Shown here one piece after another: positions 33,589 to 42,564 of a stretch of 64,000 nucleotides of DNA. Made by a program: the position numbers and the translations under genes. Under the pieces are notes generated by a model that searched no databases, was not told where the DNA came from, and worked only from the letters and a program-made list of their open reading frames with translations. The DNA is from JAPPHA01 sp964291635 (GTDB lineage Bacteria > Pseudomonadota > Alphaproteobacteria > Rhodobacterales > Rhodobacteraceae): positions 957,533 through 1,021,532 of the forward strand of contig OZ219905.1 of the NCBI GenBank assembly GCA_964291635.2. The letters are read 5' to 3'. How positions within the stretch are numbered: position 1 is the first letter of the stretch; the number at the start of each line of letters is the position of its first letter.

Positions 33589-34945
33589 CACGCCGCGCGC
33601 GGTGGTCTCGCCGAATGATGGGCGCGTTTTCGCGCACTGGCGCCCGGCTGCTGCTGCCGAAGCCGAAAGGCAGCTGCAGCACCTCGCCGCCGGTCGCCGG
33701 GCCCTGGCCGGCGATCACCAGCTACGGCGGCAGATCCTCGCCGGCTGTATCGAGGGTTTGCAGTCCGCACGTTCGGAACTGGCGGGGCTCGTGGTCCGGG
33801 AAGTTGGAAAGAAACCCGGGGAAGCCGATGGCGAAGTCAGTTACGCGATCTCGTTCCTGGACCATTGCCGCGTCTTGCTGGAAGGCGTTGAATTCGAGCA
33901 GACAATCGAGCCAGGCCGCCTGGTGACGGACGTCGGCCTGGGCAGTGCTTTCCTGATCTGTCCGTTCAACGACCCCGTGGCAGGTCTGACGCGGAAGATC
34001 GCGCCGGCGATCGCCGCCGGATGCCCGGTGATCGTCAAGCCCTCCTCTCTTGCCATGCTTTGCGCGCGTGCAATGTTCAGGGCGTTCCGGCAGGCAGGCG
34101 TCGGCAACGAGATCCAGCTGCTTGCGACCGGTGACCCCGAGCTTGCGGGCCGGGTTCTCGGGCACGACGAAATCGACATCGTCAGCTTTACCGGGTCCAC
34201 CGCCGTCGGGCGTGAACTGGCAGTTGCATGCGCCGCAGGCGGCAAGAAGGCGGTCATGGAACTCGGGGGAAACTGTCCCTTTGCCGTCTTCAGCGATGCC
34301 GACGTGGACCGCGCGGTTGCGGATCTCCTTGAACGCAAGCTCAAGGCTGCCGGCCAGGCGTGTTCTTCCGTCAATCGCGTTTTCGTCGAGGAAGGAATCT
34401 ACCCGGCATTCAGGGAAAGGCTGATGGATCGCGTCGAGGAGGTGACGGCGGGTCCTTCTGACGGCGGCGTGGACCTCGGCCCGGTTCGGACGCGGGAGGC
34501 AGCGGACGCACTTGTCGATGCCGTGTTCCGTGTCAGGGAGGACGGCGAGCGACTGCTGACGCCTGAGCCGGACAAGGTCGGGAACGACAGTCCGTTCGTG
34601 TTTCCCCTGACCGTGGTCGAAAGCGGCAGCAACAGCTTTTTCGACCAGTACGAGACATTCGGGCCACTGTTGTCGATCCGTCCCTTTTCCCGTCGTGAGG
34701 ACCTGCTGGAGCGCCTGTCGCGCGAGCGTCATGCGCTGGCCGCCTATTTCTACACTGGTGCGCCGGAGGCGCTTCTACCGCATCTCGGTGGAATACGCTT
34801 CGGTAGCATAGGGATCAACTCGACGGCCATACAGGGCGCGGATGTTCCGACCGGAGGGTTCAGGGATGCGGGATTTGGCCGCGAGGGCGGCATCTGGGGC
34901 TTGCGCGAGTACTTGACCACGGTGAATTTCAGGCTCGGCGCGTAA
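33578..34945 (+). CDS. NAD(P)-dependent aldehyde dehydrogenase
   Basis: A 455-residue member of the ALDH superfamily, slightly shorter than usual. F-T-G-S-T-A-V-G-R-E near residue 205 belongs to the cofactor fold, M-E-L-G-G-N-C-P holds the general-base Glu, and A-G-Q-A-C-S-S-V-N-R holds the catalytic Cys. It would oxidise an aldehyde to the acid, plausibly a semialdehyde produced by one of the two aminotransferases here. It overlaps the preceding aminotransferase gene, and RidA follows 30 bases later. Confidence 0.92.
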   Translation: MGADTPRAVVSPNDGRVFAHWRPAAAAEAERQLQHLAAGRRALAGDHQLRRQILAGCIEGLQSARSELAGLVVREVGKKPGEADGEVSYAISFLDHCRVLLEGVEFEQTIEPGRLVTDVGLGSAFLICPFNDPVAGLTRKIAPAIAAGCPVIVKPSSLAMLCARAMFRAFRQAGVGNEIQLLATGDPELAGRVLGHDEIDIVSFTGSTAVGRELAVACAAGGKKAVMELGGNCPFAVFSDADVDRAVADLLERKLKAAGQACSSVNRVFVEEGIYPAFRERLMDRVEEVTAGPSDGGVDLGPVRTREAADALVDAVFRVREDGERLLTPEPDKVGNDSPFVFPLTVVESGSNSFFDQYETFGPLLSIRPFSRREDLLERLSRERHALAAYFYTGAPEALLPHLGGIRFGSIGINSTAIQGADVPTGGFRDAGFGREGGIWGLREYLTTVNFRLGA

Positions 34946-34975
34946 TTTCATGCGCCGGCACCGAAGGAGGGGAGG

Positions 34976-35350
34976 ATGAGAGACACAATTGAACACCCTG
35001 ACGTGCCGGCGTCGACCTCGCCGGTCTCGCAAGGCGTAAAGGGCGGAGGATTCGTCTTTGTCGGCGGGCAGATGCCGCGTGACCCGGCAACGGGCCGGAT
35101 CGTCGCAGGTGCTGCGGCGCAGGCCCGGCTTTCCCTTGAACACTGCGTCAAGGTACTGGAAGCGGCGGGGAGCAGGGCGGAAAAGATCATGCTGGCCATC
35201 GTCTACGTGACCGACCTCTCCGCAAGGGACGCGGTCAACGAGGCCTTCGCGGAAGTCTTCGGCAACAGTGCCCCGGCAAGGAATCTTGTCGAAGTGAGCG
35301 CAATCGGTGAGGATGCAATCGTCGAAGTCGGCGTGATCGCGCTGGAATGA
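34976..35350 (+). CDS. RidA-family enamine/imine deaminase
   Basis: A 124-residue YjgF/YER057c/UK114 protein. The active-site Arg is in P-A-R-N-L-V-E-V-S near residue 102 and the Glu in A-I-V-E-V-G-V-I-A near 115. These proteins hydrolyse reactive enamine/imine intermediates released by PLP enzymes or amine oxidases, which fits an operon with two aminotransferases. GGAGGGG lies just before ATG 34976. Its stop is five bases from the end of the convergent GntR gene. Confidence 0.92.
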   Translation: MRDTIEHPDVPASTSPVSQGVKGGGFVFVGGQMPRDPATGRIVAGAAAQARLSLEHCVKVLEAAGSRAEKIMLAIVYVTDLSARDAVNEAFAEVFGNSAPARNLVEVSAIGEDAIVEVGVIALE

Positions 35351-35355
35351 AGCCT

Positions 35356-36090
35356 TCAGTTCGAAACAGCATCCTCGTGTTCGTCAAAGAATGCCATCGC
35401 CCGGTCCAGGTTTTCCAGGATGTGCTCTTGCGTCAGCCGTTTTGCCTCGGGGATGTTCCCGGCTTCGAGCTGGTGCAGGATTTCCTCGTGATAGTCGAGG
35501 GAGCGGTGTGTCGGGAACGCCTCTTTCAGAAGCTTGTAGCGAATCGGAAGCGAAATCTCGTTTACGTAATACAGGACCTGCGCGATCGGACGGTTGCCGG
35601 TGTAATCGATAATGCACTGATGATAGGTGCTGTTTTCGCGGAAATAGCCCTCGATGTCTTTCGCCTTGTAGTAGCCCTCCATGATCGCGCATCGTCCCCG
35701 AAGCGCCTCGCACAGAGGATCGATGTCGAGACCCGCCAAGGCGGCGATCACCATACCCTCGAGCGTGGCGCGCAGCTGGTAGATGTTACGGACGTCGTCC
35801 CGCGTCTCTTTCCGGACCCGGAACCCGCGCCGCGGCAGGTGCTCCACGAGCCCGTTGCGCAAGAGAAGGCGCAGGCTCTCCCGCACCGGTCCCCTGCTGC
35901 TGCCGTAGTCGGCCTCCAGTTCCTGCTCCCGCAGCGCCTGGCCTGGCGCGAGGTCCCCGGTGATGATCCGCCAGCGCAGCTTGTTCAGGATGAAATAGGA
36001 CAGCGTCTGCGGAAGGCTGTCGTTTTCATAATACACGATTGCCTGATCCAACTTCCCTCGATGATACGGACCCAGACTAACTCGTGGCAT
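35356..36090 (-). CDS. GntR-family transcriptional regulator, FCD type
   Basis: A 244-residue regulator. The winged helix-turn-helix spans about residues 20-85 (A-L-R-E-Q-E-L, then R-G-P-V-R-E-S-L-R-L-L), followed by an all-helical FCD ligand-binding domain with the metal-type H in Y-H-Q-C-I and H-E-E-I. It is inserted on the opposite strand between the RidA gene and the ATPase gene of the same transporter, so it probably controls the island. The start is uncertain: the ATG at 36090 has no clear ribosome-binding site and overlaps one possible start of the ATPase gene. Confidence 0.88.
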   Translation of the reverse strand: MPRVSLGPYHRGKLDQAIVYYENDSLPQTLSYFILNKLRWRIITGDLAPGQALREQELEADYGSSRGPVRESLRLLLRNGLVEHLPRRGFRVRKETRDDVRNIYQLRATLEGMVIAALAGLDIDPLCEALRGRCAIMEGYYKAKDIEGYFRENSTYHQCIIDYTGNRPIAQVLYYVNEISLPIRYKLLKEAFPTHRSLDYHEEILHQLEAGNIPEAKRLTQEHILENLDRAMAFFDEHEDAVSN

Positions 36091-36110
36091 GCACCCGGGA
36101 CAAGCGCATC

Positions 36111-37238
36111 GTGAGCGTGGCGAAGGACGTTGAACTGGACGGTGTCTCGAAATCATTCGGCACCATACAGGCAGTCCGGCCCCTGTCACTGCATGTCCGC
36201 GCCGGTGAGTTCCTGACACTGCTTGGCCCGTCCGGCTGCGGAAAGTCGACCATGTTGCGGTTGATCGCGGGTCTTGAGCAGGTGTCCGGCGGAACGATCA
36301 TGGTCGGCGGAGAAGACGTGACCGACCATCCGCCGAACCGGCGGGATACGAGCATCATGTTTCAGGACTATGCGCTGTTTCCGCACAAGACCCTCCTGGA
36401 AAACGTGGGTTACGGCCTGAAGATGCGCGGCATCGCCCGCACGGCCCGCGAGAGCCGCGCCCGGTCCTGGCTCGAAACGATCGGCTTGGCCGGTTACGAG
36501 CAACGCCTCCCGCACCAGCTTTCCGGGGGACAGCGGCAACGGGTTGCGCTTGCACGGTCATTGATTGTCGAGCCTGGGGTTCTCCTCCTGGACGAGCCTC
36601 TCGGTGCACTGGATGCAAACCTCCGGCACCAGATGCAGCACGAACTGCGCCGCATGCACCGGGACGTGGGACTGACTTTCATTTACGTCACTCATGATCA
36701 ACAGGAGGCACTTGCCATGAGTGACCGGGTCGCCGTCATGCGGGACGGCCTCATCGAGCAACTGGGCGACCCGGTCAACATTTATGACCGTCCGGAAACC
36801 GAATTCGTTGCGCGGTTTATCGGTGCCTGCAACGTCATCGTGGGGCGGGTGCGCAGGGTGACGGATTCGGGGATCGAATGTGACGTTGACGGCCTTGCGA
36901 CCCTGGTCGCACCTCAAGCGCATGGTGGGGACGTCTATGGCGAAGGCGAACGGATCGCCCTGGCGTTGCGGCCCGAGGCCATTTCGGTCAGGCCTGACGA
37001 CGAGGGGCGCACGCCGGAGCGGAACGGAGCGGCACTCGAGGTCAGGGATGTTGCATTTACCGGAGCGACACTGAAAATACAGGGAGTGTCTCCTGGCGGA
37101 AACATGCTGGATATCGAACTTGGACGCAGCACCCTGGGCGACCGGACGCCGCCGGGGCCAGGTGACAAGGTTTTCGCGGAGTGGGGCAAGCCGGACCTGA
37201 CCGTGCTGCGGCGGCCAGTCCGAAACGGGGATTCCTGA
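36111..37238 (+). CDS. ABC transporter ATPase, PotA-like
   Basis: A 375-residue ATPase with Walker A G-P-S-G-C-G-K-S-T near residue 45, signature L-S-G-G-Q-R-Q-R-V-A-L-A near 140 and Walker B L-L-L-D-E-P-L-G-A-L-D near 160, followed by a TOBE domain in the C-terminal third. It completes the PotABCD-type importer, although it is separated from the permeases by metabolic genes and a regulator. GTG 36111 is preferred over GTG 36084 because it avoids overlap with the divergent regulator. The class III aminotransferase follows within two bases. Confidence 0.93.
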   Translation: MSVAKDVELDGVSKSFGTIQAVRPLSLHVRAGEFLTLLGPSGCGKSTMLRLIAGLEQVSGGTIMVGGEDVTDHPPNRRDTSIMFQDYALFPHKTLLENVGYGLKMRGIARTARESRARSWLETIGLAGYEQRLPHQLSGGQRQRVALARSLIVEPGVLLLDEPLGALDANLRHQMQHELRRMHRDVGLTFIYVTHDQQEALAMSDRVAVMRDGLIEQLGDPVNIYDRPETEFVARFIGACNVIVGRVRRVTDSGIECDVDGLATLVAPQAHGGDVYGEGERIALALRPEAISVRPDDEGRTPERNGAALEVRDVAFTGATLKIQGVSPGGNMLDIELGRSTLGDRTPPGPGDKVFAEWGKPDLTVLRRPVRNGDS

Positions 37239-37239
37239 C

Positions 37240-38547
37240 GTGACGAGGACGAGACCGGTCCTTGCCAGTACGCGCGTTCACGAGTCGAGCGCGGCCAATA
37301 CCTTTCGATTCACGGCGGAACCACCCGTTTTCCTCAGGGGTGACGGACCGTGGCTTTTCGATGACCGGGGCCGGAAATGGCTCGACCTTGTTTGCGGTTC
37401 CGCCACGAGCAACATCGGCCACAACCATCCTGCTCACATTGCGGCCCTGCAGGAAATTCTTGCCACGGGAATCCTGCACACCGGCACCCGGCTTCCTTCG
37501 CCCTTCAGGGCTCGGCTCTATGAAGAGCTGGTCTCGATTCTGCCCGGGAAATTGTCCTGCATCCAGCTGGCGAATTCCGGCGCCGAATCCGTTGAGGCCG
37601 CGATCAAGGCCGCACAATTCGTGACCGGGCGAAAGCGTCTGATTTCTTTCGAGGGCGGTTACCACGGTCGAACAATCGGCGCACTTTCGCTGACTGACGG
37701 TGCCAGTATTCGTGAACCCTTCTCCGTGTTGTGCGGACTTGTCGACTTCCTGCCGTATCCCGGTCCACGCGGGACCGGAAGCGACGAGGTCGACACCTGC
37801 CTCTGCCGATTGTCAGACCGCCTGGATGAGCTGCGGAGAACCGGCGACCTTCCCGCCGCCCTGGTGGTGGAAGCAATCCAGGGTGTCAGCGGTGTCCTGT
37901 CTCCGCCCGCAGAGTTCCTGTCCGGCATCAGGGACCTGACGCGCCGGCACGGTGTCCTGATGGTATGCGATGAAATCTGGTGCGGGTTCGGACGTGCCGG
38001 GTCCTGGTTTTCCTTCGAAAAGACCGGTGTCGTCCCCGACATGGTCACCATGGGCAAGGCCATGTCCGGGGGATTGCCGTTGTCGGCCGTGGCCGCCTCG
38101 CCCGAGGTTCTCAAGGCCTGGCCGCCCGGCATGCATACCAGCACGTTCCAGGGCAATCCTCTTGCCTGCAACATGGCTGTCGCGACCATACGGACGATTC
38201 GCAGGGACGGGTTGCTTGCGCATGTCGAGCAAACGGTTGAACCCGTTCTCGAACGCCTCCTGCGCCCTCTTGACGCCCTCGAACGCATCTGCGGCGTACG
38301 CGTCGCCGGTGCACAGGCGGCCGTCGATATCGTGGGCAGGGATGGCAAACCAGACCGGGAAACCGCCCTTCACCTGCAAAGCGCGGTACATTCCCGGCGG
38401 ATCCTGATTTACCTGGGCGGCCGTTGCGGAAACACCCTCATGTTCGTACCGCCGATCAACATCGATGGTGCGCAGTTGTCAGAGGGGCTGCAAGAAACCG
38501 TAAGTCTGATCAAGGACGAACTCGGGACAGGAAGGCAACATGCGTGA
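37240..38547 (+). CDS. Class III aminotransferase (PLP enzyme)
   Basis: A 435-residue omega-type aminotransferase. S-G-A-E-S-V-E-A-A-I-K near residue 107, F-E-G-G-Y-H-G-R-T near 135, M-V-C-D-E-I-W-C-G-F-G-R near 240 and the Schiff-base Lys in M-G-K-A-M-S-G-G-L near 270 define the family. Such enzymes move terminal amino groups of diamines, omega-amino acids or acetylornithine. It starts with GTG 37240 directly after the PotA stop. Together with the class I enzyme, ALDH and RidA it suggests stepwise breakdown of an imported polyamine-like or omega-amino compound. Confidence 0.92.
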   Translation: MTRTRPVLASTRVHESSAANTFRFTAEPPVFLRGDGPWLFDDRGRKWLDLVCGSATSNIGHNHPAHIAALQEILATGILHTGTRLPSPFRARLYEELVSILPGKLSCIQLANSGAESVEAAIKAAQFVTGRKRLISFEGGYHGRTIGALSLTDGASIREPFSVLCGLVDFLPYPGPRGTGSDEVDTCLCRLSDRLDELRRTGDLPAALVVEAIQGVSGVLSPPAEFLSGIRDLTRRHGVLMVCDEIWCGFGRAGSWFSFEKTGVVPDMVTMGKAMSGGLPLSAVAASPEVLKAWPPGMHTSTFQGNPLACNMAVATIRTIRRDGLLAHVEQTVEPVLERLLRPLDALERICGVRVAGAQAAVDIVGRDGKPDRETALHLQSAVHSRRILIYLGGRCGNTLMFVPPINIDGAQLSEGLQETVSLIKDELGTGRQHA

Positions 38548-38716
38548 ACCGTGTGATCTTTCTGCCATCGACGTCCGCGCGGCAATCGGCTCAAGACAAC
38601 GGCCACCTGTCGAGCTGCCTGATTGCTGCGCTGCAAGGATCGGAATACCCGAACCGGTGCTCGATACGATTGTCATTCGTTGGTTCGAAAAGGCACGGGT
38701 CGGCCGGAGCGCTTGA
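38540..38716 (+). pseudogene. Amidase, N-terminal fragment
   Basis: A 58-codon frame starting at ATG 38540, overlapping the end of the aminotransferase gene. Its sequence (C-D-L-S-A-I-D-V-R-A-A-I-G-S-R, then P-V-E-L, then A-R-I) resembles the first residues of amidase-signature (GatA-like) enzymes, which begin the same way before the catalytic domain. The frame ends at a TGA where the family continues. An amidase would have fitted the island's function; the rest has been lost. Confidence 0.55.
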
Positions 38717-39275
38717 TCGATGGCGCGCAACCGCTGGCGGGGATCGTGATCGAGCCGGCATGGGCCACTGAGGTCATGATCTTCCCGGCAAAAGGTTGGC
38801 TGCGGATGCTGGCGAAATGCGCAGAATTCCGCGAAGTTCCACTAATCGCCGACGAATTCAGCACCGGCCGCAGTGACTGTCGAACGTGTTCGGCTTCCTT
38901 TCCATCCGAGCTTAGAGCACCAGCAACTGCCTTGACGAGAGACATATCGCGAGAAAGAACCGCGATCACGACAAGCCGGGCGCCACCAATTGCAATCTGC
39001 TCTCGGCGGCGGGAAACGTGCGCCGCATCCCGGGTTTTCGGGTCCTCTGATGTCATGCAGTTTTGCATGAACTGGTTTCGCTAGCGGAATCGATGGGAGC
39101 GACGGTGCGCCCTGTCGGATCTTCACGGCCTGATTCCCGGATTAATTCGGCTGCTTGACGTCGGAACAATTCGAGGTGGATGTGCTAATTCCCTGAAAGA
39201 GTGCTTTCACACCAGCCTGTTACACTGCTTGAGAATGTCTTCCGGGAAAGGAAAACAGTGAGAATTGAGGTCGGA
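38717..39275. other. Decayed stretch with a possible class III aminotransferase relic
   Basis: In one plus frame, 38733-38880 reads like the middle of a class III aminotransferase: A-G-I-V-I-E-P near the start, G-W-L-R-M-L, then P-L-I-A-D-E-F-S-T-G. These match the spacing of the E-P…D-E-x-x-T-G region. No start, no lysine motif and no continuation follow. The remainder to 39275 holds nothing I recognise. Confidence 0.4.
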
Positions 39276-40010
39276 TCAATTTGAGAATGTTCGCGTTTCG
39301 TCCGTCGACATAAACAGGGAAATAACACCGGGCAGCTCGTCGAGGTAAGTGATCACCGGAACGTCGGTGTCGACGTCGGGCCAGTTGCGGCGGACTGATC
39401 GGTGCTTGAGCCACACCGGCCGCATTCCGACATCGCGCGAGCCGCACACGTCGATGCGGTAGTCGTCGCCCACGTAGACGCACTCGCAGGGGTCGAGCTT
39501 CATCTGCCGGAGGCAGCGCAGAAATGGTTCCGGGTCGGGCTTGGCCGCTATTCCGTTTTCGCCCGCGATGACGATGAATTCAAACGCGCGCTCCAGGTCG
39601 GGAAACCCGCTCAGCCGGTGTGCGCCGCTAACCGCCTGACCCTGGGTATTGGAGACAAGGGCGAGGCGGTGGGTCGTCCGTAGCGCCTTGAGGGTGTCCG
39701 GCGCCTCGGGAAACACCCGGGTGAGCGCGTTGACCCGCTGCCAGTACTCGCCTTCCCATGCGACGAGCCGCGGCTCGTCGATGCTTCGCTCGAGCGCGCC
39801 GCAGACCGAGCGCCAGATCTCGCGGCGGGACAGACGCGAGCGCTCGTGGTGCGCCTTGCGCACACGGCGATAGACGTCCATGAAGCGATCCCGCTCGATC
39901 CCTTCCAATGCCGTGAAGATCCTGTCCTGCGCCTCTCTTTCTGCGGCACGAAAGCCTTCAGCGGAATCCACCAGCGTCTGGCCGAAGTCAAAGACGACCG
40001 CCTTCACCAT
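39276..40010 (-). CDS. HAD-superfamily hydrolase
   Basis: A 244-residue phosphatase-type HAD protein. All four motifs are present: D-F-G-Q-T-L-V-D near residue 8 (nucleophile and acid Asp), S-N-T-Q-G near 123 (Ser/Thr), K-P-D-P near 160 (Lys), and V-G-D-D-Y-R-I-D-V near 182 (acidic pair). The cap is inserted after motif 1, as in phosphoglycolate phosphatase and haloacid dehalogenase groups. It is the last gene of the operon with the acylating aldehyde dehydrogenase (41-base gap), so it may dephosphorylate a pathway intermediate. Confidence 0.88.
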   Translation of the reverse strand: MVKAVVFDFGQTLVDSAEGFRAAEREAQDRIFTALEGIERDRFMDVYRRVRKAHHERSRLSRREIWRSVCGALERSIDEPRLVAWEGEYWQRVNALTRVFPEAPDTLKALRTTHRLALVSNTQGQAVSGAHRLSGFPDLERAFEFIVIAGENGIAAKPDPEPFLRCLRQMKLDPCECVYVGDDYRIDVCGSRDVGMRPVWLKHRSVRRNWPDVDTDVPVITYLDELPGVISLFMSTDETRTFSN

Positions 40011-40051
40011 CGACCGTCTGCTTGCAGGCCTCTGCCCTTCCGAAATTCATC

Positions 40052-41476
40052 TCAGTTGTTGCCGTACGTGGCGAGGTAGTCGCCGAAGAGCTCCTCGTCG
40101 GAGGGTATGTGCTCGGGGATCGGCACCGACAGCCACGTGTAGTTGAGAAAATGGCGCCAGTCGATGTTGTCGCTGGTCATGTTGCCGGCCCAGCTCCCGC
40201 ATCCCAGGGTATCAGTCGTCGGCTGCCCATTGAACCAGCTCCCGCTGTTGGCCGCCGCGTGGGGCATGTTGCAGTTGAGGCGCCCCACGTTGGCCCGGTG
40301 GGCGAGTTCGACGCGACGCTCGTCGCGTTCGCTGTGCAACGAGGCGGAGTGGCCGGCGCCGGAGAACTCGAGAATCCGGTTCAGGCGGGCGCACATCTCG
40401 GAGAAGTCGTTCCACCTCCAAAGTGTCAGCGTTGGAGAGATCTTCTCCCCCGAGAAGCGATCCTCGGGCCCGATCTTCTCGCCGACGACCATCAGGAAGC
40501 GGGTGCCCTCCGGGACGTCGAGCCCCGCCTTCTCGGCGATCCAGGTGGCGGACTTCGCCACCAGCGCCCGGTTCAGGTGCTTGCCGTCGGGCCAGTAAAA
40601 GCTGCGGAGTTTCTCGCGCTCATCCGTCGAGCAGAGATAGCCGCCGACCCCTTCCAGCTCTTCGATCATCCGGTCGTAGACGCTCTCCTCGATCGCGACC
40701 GCGTTCTCCGATGAGCATGACGCGGAGTTGTTGGCGCACTTTGACTTGACGATCTTCTCGGCCGTGGCATGCAGATCCGCGGTCTCGTCGATGATCGACA
40801 CCACGTTCCCGGACCCCACGGTGTGGCAGGGGGTCGCCGCCTCGTAGACGACCTTGACCAGCGCCGCGCCGCCCGTGGCCACCGCGAAATCGCAGTGCGC
40901 CATGAGCTCGCGGGTCTTGTCGTGGCTCGGTTCCCGAATGCAGAGCGCGAGGTCTTCCGGTGCGCCCACCTTCCCGAGCGCCTTTCGGATGTGCTCCACC
41001 GTGAGGTTGGTGCTCCCCGGTGTGCGCGGGTGCGGCGAGACGATCATGGCATTGCGCGTCTTCAGCAGAGCGAGTCCAATGCAGCACACCGTCGACTCCG
41101 GATTGGTGCAGGGCACGACGTTGGCCACCACCCCGATGGGCTTGGCGAACTTGCGGATGCCCTTCTCCCGGTCTTCCTCGACTAGGTCGCAAGTTTTGGC
41201 GTCCAGCTGGTCGCGCATGGTGCCCTTGGTCTTGTTCTGGACTTTGTGGAACTTGTCCTCGAAGACGCCGATGCCGGATTCGTCCACCGCGAGGCGCGCC
41301 AGGGCCTCGGCCGTCTCGGGTTTGGAAAGCTCGTACCCGACCGCCTGACACACCAGGTCCACTTTCTCCTGGGGCCAGGACCGGCACTCCTCGAACGCCA
41401 CCCGGGCGCGGCGATAGAGCGCGTGGATGTCGTCGTTTGCGTCGTTGGCGCTGGAAGCCGTGCGTTCCATGTTCAT
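40052..41476 (-). CDS. CoA-acylating aldehyde dehydrogenase (acetaldehyde/sulfoacetaldehyde type)
   Basis: A 474-residue enzyme of the acylating branch of the ALDH superfamily, related to SauS, EutE and the ALDH half of AdhE. The catalytic Cys is in N-S-A-S-C-S-S-E-N near residue 255. The region P-I-G-V-V-A-N-V-V-P-C-T-N-P near 120 and G-S-G-N-V near 222 are typical. It interconverts an aldehyde plus CoA plus NAD(P)+ with an acyl-CoA. Its neighbours are two citrate-synthase-fold proteins, so its acyl-CoA is likely used or produced by a Claisen-type enzyme. The specific substrate cannot be read from sequence. Confidence 0.88.
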   Translation of the reverse strand: MNMERTASSANDANDDIHALYRRARVAFEECRSWPQEKVDLVCQAVGYELSKPETAEALARLAVDESGIGVFEDKFHKVQNKTKGTMRDQLDAKTCDLVEEDREKGIRKFAKPIGVVANVVPCTNPESTVCCIGLALLKTRNAMIVSPHPRTPGSTNLTVEHIRKALGKVGAPEDLALCIREPSHDKTRELMAHCDFAVATGGAALVKVVYEAATPCHTVGSGNVVSIIDETADLHATAEKIVKSKCANNSASCSSENAVAIEESVYDRMIEELEGVGGYLCSTDEREKLRSFYWPDGKHLNRALVAKSATWIAEKAGLDVPEGTRFLMVVGEKIGPEDRFSGEKISPTLTLWRWNDFSEMCARLNRILEFSGAGHSASLHSERDERRVELAHRANVGRLNCNMPHAAANSGSWFNGQPTTDTLGCGSWAGNMTSDNIDWRHFLNYTWLSVPIPEHIPSDEELFGDYLATYGNN

Positions 41477-41511
41477 TTATCCCGCCTGTCGTTCACCCGA
41501 ATTGTTTCGGT

Positions 41512-42564
41512 TCAAATTTTCTTCCCGACGGTCTTGATGCCGGTCTTCTTGCTCGGGTCGTGGATCTCCTCGATGATGGCGGCGCCGCTCCCGCGCAGCT
41601 TCTGCCGCTCCTTGAACGCCGCAAGCCACTCGTCGGGAGAGCCGACCTTCGCAGGCCTGGCGTGTTTGGGCCGGTCGCCGAGCGGCGGCACCGGTCGGTC
41701 CTCCGGCCCGTCGTAGTGTTCCTTCGGCGTAAGGTGCTCGCCGAGCCGGGTGTAGCCCTCGCGCTCCACCTCCTCGATGTAATGGGCACCGGCCCCAAAC
41801 GAACGCGTCACCGCGATGATCGACCAGGTCGCCTCCGGGGTGAATCCCAGGTCCATCATGGTCGCGGCCATCGCACCCAGGAGATCCACGTCCACCGGTT
41901 TATCGCTCAGGTCGTCGGCAGCCTCCGCCATCGCTTCCAGGAACGCGATGTAGGGTCCGGCCACCCCGAGCTTCTTCGCCCGCGCCAGCATCCGCTTTGC
42001 GGCCGGATCTTCCAGATACAGATCCGAGATCCCGAGCGCGGGATCGTCGAGATGCTCCGCCACCAGCTCTCTCGCCGCGGCCTCGACGGACTGTCCCGAG
42101 GCCTCCGCCTGCTCCATTTTCTCCAGCACCATGTTGCCGAAGGCGGAGAACGCGGCGTAGGCGTGTCCGAACGCGAGAATCGACGTGCCGGCGGCCTGGG
42201 TGAGAAAGGTCTTAGAGCGGGCGACCATGCGCGACATCAGGGCGGGCAGCGAGAGCCCGTCCTCGAGCGCGAGGATCATCACGTAGTTCAGCATCTGATC
42301 CTCTTCCACGGTGGGGATGCGGGCTTGGAAGTTGACGAACACCATGTCGGTCATGCCGTAGCCCTGCTCCATGAGCTCCGTCGTGTCGTAACCCCTGGCC
42401 ACGATGCGGTGGACGTTCTTGTACGCCACCTCCGAAAGCCACTGGAACGGCGCGCGTTCGCCGTCCATGGACACGGTGCCGTGTTCGCGCTGCATGTAGT
42501 CGTAGGGCAGCTTGGGGCTGCCGAGATTCCCGATCAAGTTCCTTTTCCCGGATTCGTCGTTCAT
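41512..42564 (-). CDS. Citrate-synthase-fold protein, citryl-CoA lyase-like (paralogue 1)
   Basis: A 350-residue protein. The first citrate-synthase active-site region is recognisable as L-A-F-G-H-A-Y-A-A-F near residue 120 (His kept) and the C-terminal core as M-M-D-L-G-F-T-P-E followed by A-G-A-H-Y-I-E-E. The second region, G-F-G-H-x-x-Y…D-P-R-A in citrate synthases, reads G-I-S-D-L-Y-L-E-D-P-A-A, without the His. It has an extended C-terminus with charged repeats. The start at 42564 overlaps the stop of the upstream paralogue (TGATG), so the two are translated together and probably work as a pair. The reaction is unknown; cleavage or formation of a 3-hydroxyacyl-CoA is the family expectation. 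Confidence 0.8.
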   Translation of the reverse strand: MNDESGKRNLIGNLGSPKLPYDYMQREHGTVSMDGERAPFQWLSEVAYKNVHRIVARGYDTTELMEQGYGMTDMVFVNFQARIPTVEEDQMLNYVMILALEDGLSLPALMSRMVARSKTFLTQAAGTSILAFGHAYAAFSAFGNMVLEKMEQAEASGQSVEAAARELVAEHLDDPALGISDLYLEDPAAKRMLARAKKLGVAGPYIAFLEAMAEAADDLSDKPVDVDLLGAMAATMMDLGFTPEATWSIIAVTRSFGAGAHYIEEVEREGYTRLGEHLTPKEHYDGPEDRPVPPLGDRPKHARPAKVGSPDEWLAAFKERQKLRGSGAAIIEEIHDPSKKTGIKTVGKKI

